A stretch of DNA of 64,000 nt from Acrocarpospora pleiomorpha (lineage in GTDB: Bacteria; Actinomycetota; Actinomycetes; Streptosporangiales; Streptosporangiaceae), in contig NZ_BLAF01000016.1 in NCBI RefSeq assembly GCF_009687885.1, positions 62,001 through 126,000 of the forward strand, given 5' to 3'. Below are positions 61,510-64,000 of this stretch, piece after piece. Every line of letters starts with the position of its first letter. Position 1 is the first letter of the stretch. The position numbers and the translations under genes were made by a program. The notes beneath the pieces are model-generated. The model did not search any database, was not told where the DNA came from, and saw only the letters and a program-made list of their open reading frames with translations.

Positions 61510-62052
61510 TCAGATCCGGGTGAGGAGGGGCGGGGCGCGCGTCCCGACCGGGCCGGCGCACAGCCGGGTCAGCGTGGGGACGGTGCGGGAGGCGATCGGG
61601 ACCGGGCGCCGGACCGGCGGCGGAAGATCGCGGGCGTGGACCGTGCGGTACCGGACGTCGAGCAGGGAGAGCAGCCCCCACCACATCCGCTCGCCGTGCT
61701 CCAGCAGCAGCGCGGTGAGCACGGTGGCCGCGGCGTGTGTGAGGACCATCGGCGAAGAGGCGTCGCCGATGCCGTGATGGCCGGGATCGTGGTGGCCGGG
61801 CTCCGCCAGGTAGACGCTGAGGCCGTGGATGCCGAACTGGGCGGCGCCGAGCAGGGCCAGCAACTCCCACCGGGTGACCCTCCGGCCCGCCAGCACGTAG
61901 GCGACGCCCCAGGCCGCCAGGACCACGGGGACCAGGGCCAGCAGGGGCGGGGACGTCCCGTGGGCGCGGTGGGCCGCGACCGCGATCACGGTAGTGTTGA
62001 GTGCCACCAGGGCCGAGCGCAGGCCGCGCATCGTCCGCTTTGTGCACTTCAT
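61510..62052 (-). CDS. Membrane protein with His-rich loop
   Basis: A 180-aa protein with about four hydrophobic helices (LLALVPVVLAAWGVAYVLAG, ELLALLGAAQFGIHGLSVYL, MVLTHAAATVLTALLLEHG). Between helices it has EPGHHDPGHHGIGD, a His-rich stretch likely on the outer face and able to bind copper. It lies 81 bp upstream of ycnI on the same strand. It may be part of copper handling; the family is not recognised by name. Confidence 0.7.
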   Translation of the reverse strand: MKCTKRTMRGLRSALVALNTTVIAVAAHRAHGTSPPLLALVPVVLAAWGVAYVLAGRRVTRWELLALLGAAQFGIHGLSVYLAEPGHHDPGHHGIGDASSPMVLTHAAATVLTALLLEHGERMWWGLLSLLDVRYRTVHARDLPPPVRRPVPIASRTVPTLTRLCAGPVGTRAPPLLTRI

Positions 62053-62281
62053 GGCCGCCTAGCAACCGCTCCGGCCGCCCTACCACCTGCGGCCGCCCGC
62101 CTGTTCTGTACGAGTTTGTTACCCGCGTTCCGCGTAATTCAGCGGCCTGGAGATGCGAGCTGGGCTGACACCGGTGAGGCCGCCCGCAGGGCGTTTCTCT
62201 AGTGGTCGCGCCCGTTAATTCGTCGGAAGTGGCGGGTTGAGCCAGGCTGCGGTGTCGTCGAGGTAGAGGCCGCACGCGCAG

Positions 62282-62578
62282 CACGTCCGGCCCGCCGTGG
62301 TCGCGGACGGGATCGCCGAGTTGCAGGTGGCCTTCCCGAACATGCCGATCGTGTTCGGCGAGACCCGGCAATTGGCCGAAGAGTGGACCTACCGATTCCT
62401 GGCCGCCACATACGCCGCCGCCGACCACTCTCCGCCCCGGCCCTCACCGGTTGACGTACGACCGGAGCCGTCGACCGCCGAGGTCCGCGCCTGGGCATGT
62501 GAGCGCGGCCTGGACGTGCCCGGCAAGAGACGTCTTCGTCCCGAAATCTGGGAGGCGTATCGGGCAGCGCATTTGTAG
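62282..62578 (+). pseudogene. ERCC4-Lsr2-like protein, N-terminally truncated
   Basis: The frame reads HVRPAVVADGIAELQVAF, then MPIVFGETRQLAEEWTYRFL, like the end of an actinobacterial ERCC4-nuclease-like domain. A Lsr2-type DNA-binding tail follows (STAEVRAWACERGLDVPGKR, then EIWEAYRAAHL). The first part of the nuclease domain is missing, with the frame joining unrelated sequence at about 62280. The first usable start is a GTG at 62297. It is probably a decayed gene. Confidence 0.5.
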
Positions 62579-62628
62579 CGGGACAAGTCGGCCATGACGC
62601 GGCGGTCTGCTCGCTATCGTGGTCGCCC

Positions 62629-62943
62629 GTGGCCCCCGACATCCCCGATGACCGCCTGGATGAGCTGATCGCCGAGGCGACCCTCTACGCCTATGACGAG
62701 GAGGAGCAGCGGGCGGCGTTCGCCGCTGTGCTCCAGGACAACCTCCAGGTGCCGTTCGAGACGACCGTGCTGGGCGTCCGCGTCAGCGTAACCGGCGTGA
62801 CGGACTCCCCAGGAACCGGCATCGCGGCCATCTGCCGCCATGGGAGGCACCGGCAGCTGGTCGGCATCCTGGACCTGCCCATGCCCGAGTCGCCCCCGGC
62901 CGGGGCCGACTGGATCGCCGCCTCCCGGCGCTGGGGTGGGTGA
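62629..62943 (+). CDS. Conserved hypothetical protein
   Basis: A 104-aa acidic protein (LDELIAEATLYAYDEEEQRA) that starts with GTG and has an alternating hydrophobic C-terminal half (VLGVRVSVTGVTDSPGTGIA). Similar short proteins are common in actinomycetes, often called calcium-binding, but I see no EF-hand. It is followed at 5 bp by a truncated gene on the same strand. Confidence 0.6.
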   Translation: MAPDIPDDRLDELIAEATLYAYDEEEQRAAFAAVLQDNLQVPFETTVLGVRVSVTGVTDSPGTGIAAICRHGRHRQLVGILDLPMPESPPAGADWIAASRRWGG

Positions 62944-62947
62944 GCGC

Positions 62948-63163
62948 GTGGGCGGGTACCAGTACTACGAGTTCCTGGCGCTGGACCGGCCGCTGACCGA
63001 CCGGCAGCAGGCCGAGGTGCGGGCGTTGTCGACCAGGGCGCGGATCACCGCCACCGGCTTCACCAACGACTATCAGTGGGGCGACTTCGGGGGCGACCCG
63101 AACAAGCTGATGGAGCGTTACTACGACGCCCATCTCTACTACGCCAACTGGGGATGCGAGTAA
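62948..63163 (+). pseudogene. Truncated hypothetical protein (N-terminal fragment)
   Basis: A GTG start gives GGYQYYEFLALDRPLTDRQQ, then FGGDPNKLMERYYDAHLYYA and a stop at NWGCE. This N-terminus matches the beginning of larger actinobacterial proteins of several hundred residues as I remember them, so the gene seems cut after about 71 residues. Confidence 0.5.
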
Positions 63164-63226
63164 GCCTCGGCCACCAGCTACGCTGAAGGTGCAACACAGG
63201 CGCCGCGACGGAGGGAGTCGAGGACG

Positions 63227-63472
63227 GTGAGCGTGGACCTCGAACACGAGCCCATTCATGACCTCGCCCGCCGGGTTATCCGGTTGGCCGAGGAAACCCA
63301 GCACGCCGCTCAAGTGCTCGAACGCCGTCTGGATGCGCTGGAACGCCGCTCCGAAGCCGCCGGCAGAGCCGAACGCATCCTGAGCATCGCCGCCGGCATG
63401 CGAACCCATCTGGGTCAGGACCGGCTCTCTGTCGAAGACCTGTACGACCCGGACACCGGCCTTCCCGCGTGA
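63227..63472 (+). CDS. Antitoxin of a VapBC-like pair
   Basis: An 81-aa protein with a helical, coiled-coil-like middle (RLAEETQHAAQVLERRLDAL) and an acidic C-terminus (LSVEDLYDPDTGLPA), typical of the antitoxin tail that blocks the PIN active site. It starts with GTG and overlaps the toxin start (GTGA). The DNA-binding fold is not a clear AbrB or RHH. Confidence 0.7.
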   Translation: MSVDLEHEPIHDLARRVIRLAEETQHAAQVLERRLDALERRSEAAGRAERILSIAAGMRTHLGQDRLSVEDLYDPDTGLPA

Positions 63473-63858
63473 TCATCGATTCCAGCGCCATCATCGCTGT
63501 CATCAACGGTGAACCCGAGGCTACCCCATTCGCCCACGCCATCGCCGCCGCCGTGTGTCGCATCTCGGCTGTCAACTACGTCGAAGCGGCCATCGTGGCG
63601 GACAACCGCGGTGAGGCCATGCGCAACGCCTTCGACACACTCGTTGACGAGATGGGCCTCATCATCGAGCCGGTAACACCCAATCAGGCCAGGATTGCGC
63701 GCTGGGCGTACCAGACCTACGGCAAGGGCAATAACTCCAAGGCCAAGCTCAACATGGGCGACTGCTTCGCCTACGCTCTCGCCAAAGACCTCGACCAGCC
63801 CCTGCTCTTCAAAGGCGAGGACTTCCCACACACGGACATCGCCCCCGCGCAACCCTGA
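63469..63858 (+). CDS. vapC: VapC-type PIN-domain ribonuclease toxin
   Basis: A 129-aa PIN protein: IIDSSAIIAVINGEPEATPF with the first Asp, then NYVEAAIV with the conserved Glu, and LNMGDCFAYALAKDLDQPLLFKGEDF holding the later Asp pair. It cuts RNA (often tRNA or rRNA) when free of its antitoxin. The GTG overlaps the antitoxin stop. No other plasmid or phage genes are seen beside it. Confidence 0.88.
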   Translation: MIIDSSAIIAVINGEPEATPFAHAIAAAVCRISAVNYVEAAIVADNRGEAMRNAFDTLVDEMGLIIEPVTPNQARIARWAYQTYGKGNNSKAKLNMGDCFAYALAKDLDQPLLFKGEDFPHTDIAPAQP

Positions 63859-63929
63859 CGGTCAACCAATCCCCTTCTCAAGGGTGATCACAGGGTTCCC
63901 TGCGGGAGCAGCCGATGGAATTGCTCGTG

Positions 63930-64000
63930 ATAGCAGGCGGCGTTGAGAACTGCGACTTTTAATCCGTAGGTTCAGGGTTCGAATCCCTGGCGCCCCCACC
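63930..64000 (+). other. 3' half of a tRNA-Lys-like sequence at the window edge
   Basis: The anticodon loop CTTTTAA (anticodon TTT) and a perfect T-arm (CAGGG-TTCGAAT-CCCTG) are present, ending GCGCCCCCACC. The expected 5' acceptor strand (GGGGGCG...) and the 5' side of the anticodon stem are absent, and one extra base lies before the CCA-like end. It looks like the tRNA 3' end used as an attachment site by integrating elements, or a decayed tRNA. Confidence 0.4.

Overview
This 64 kb window is high-GC DNA with very tight, overlapping gene starts (ATGA and GTGA junctions). The gene families (group 1h hydrogenase, PadR/HxlR regulators, zinc-free ribosomal paralogs, YcnI/CopCD) point to a filamentous actinomycete, most likely of the Streptosporangiales. 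The order is my inference from gene content, not from a marker gene.

Layout. (1) 0-10.2 kb: an SDR gene, then a six-gene hopanoid operon on the minus strand (hpnC-hpnD-hpnE-shc-hpnG-hpnH), followed by a divergent deacetylase / lipid glycosyltransferase pair and a DMT transporter. (2) 10.4-18.2 kb: a flavin monooxygenase with an intradiol dioxygenase, a quinone-stress set around an HxlR regulator with two operator-like palindromes, an amino-acid ABC transporter, a broken rhodanese gene and an RDD membrane protein. (3) 18.6-31.5 kb: a [NiFe]-hydrogenase island. The plus strand carries an unknown 460-aa protein, a protease, hypA, small and large subunits, four small accessory genes, hypC, hypD and hypE. 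The minus strand carries PadR - SIS - HypC-like - SIS - hypF. No hypB is seen. (4) 31.7-33.2 kb: a graveyard with an FG-GAP repeat gene cut by a frameshifted transposase remnant, and four fused ABC-transporter fragments. (5) 33.2-38.2 kb: an intact peptide/metal-type ABC importer with a Zur-like box upstream.

(6) 39-51.7 kb, minus strand: the most interesting locus. A 31-residue His-rich precursor peptide is followed by a terminator-like hairpin, a YcaO cyclodehydratase fused to an E1-like domain, a glycosyltransferase-like protein and a complete peptide-type ABC importer. Immediately downstream is a separately controlled set: ribbon-helix-helix protein, VOC protein and two ABC exporter half-transporters. 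I read it as a candidate YcaO-modified peptide with dedicated uptake and export, perhaps a metallophore; the structure and function are inference. An orphan LuxR regulator lies directly upstream.

(7) 52.7-56.6 kb: ECF sigma factor with a divergent zinc-binding anti-sigma factor, then a low-zinc module (bL33, bL31, bL28, uS14, bL32 paralogs and a CobW protein) around a Zur-like box. Inside this module a roughly 195-bp inversion cuts the end of bL28 and splits uS14 into two opposite-strand halves. A 29-bp direct repeat brackets the module. (8) 56.7-64 kb: YibE/F protein, a copper-handling operon (YcnI - CopCD - DUF1775), gene fragments, a VapBC-like toxin-antitoxin pair and the 3' half of a tRNA-like sequence at the window edge.

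Overall the window is rich in metal handling (Ni for hydrogenase, Zn sparing, Cu) and in peptide-type ABC modules, with clear local signs of rearrangement and decay.
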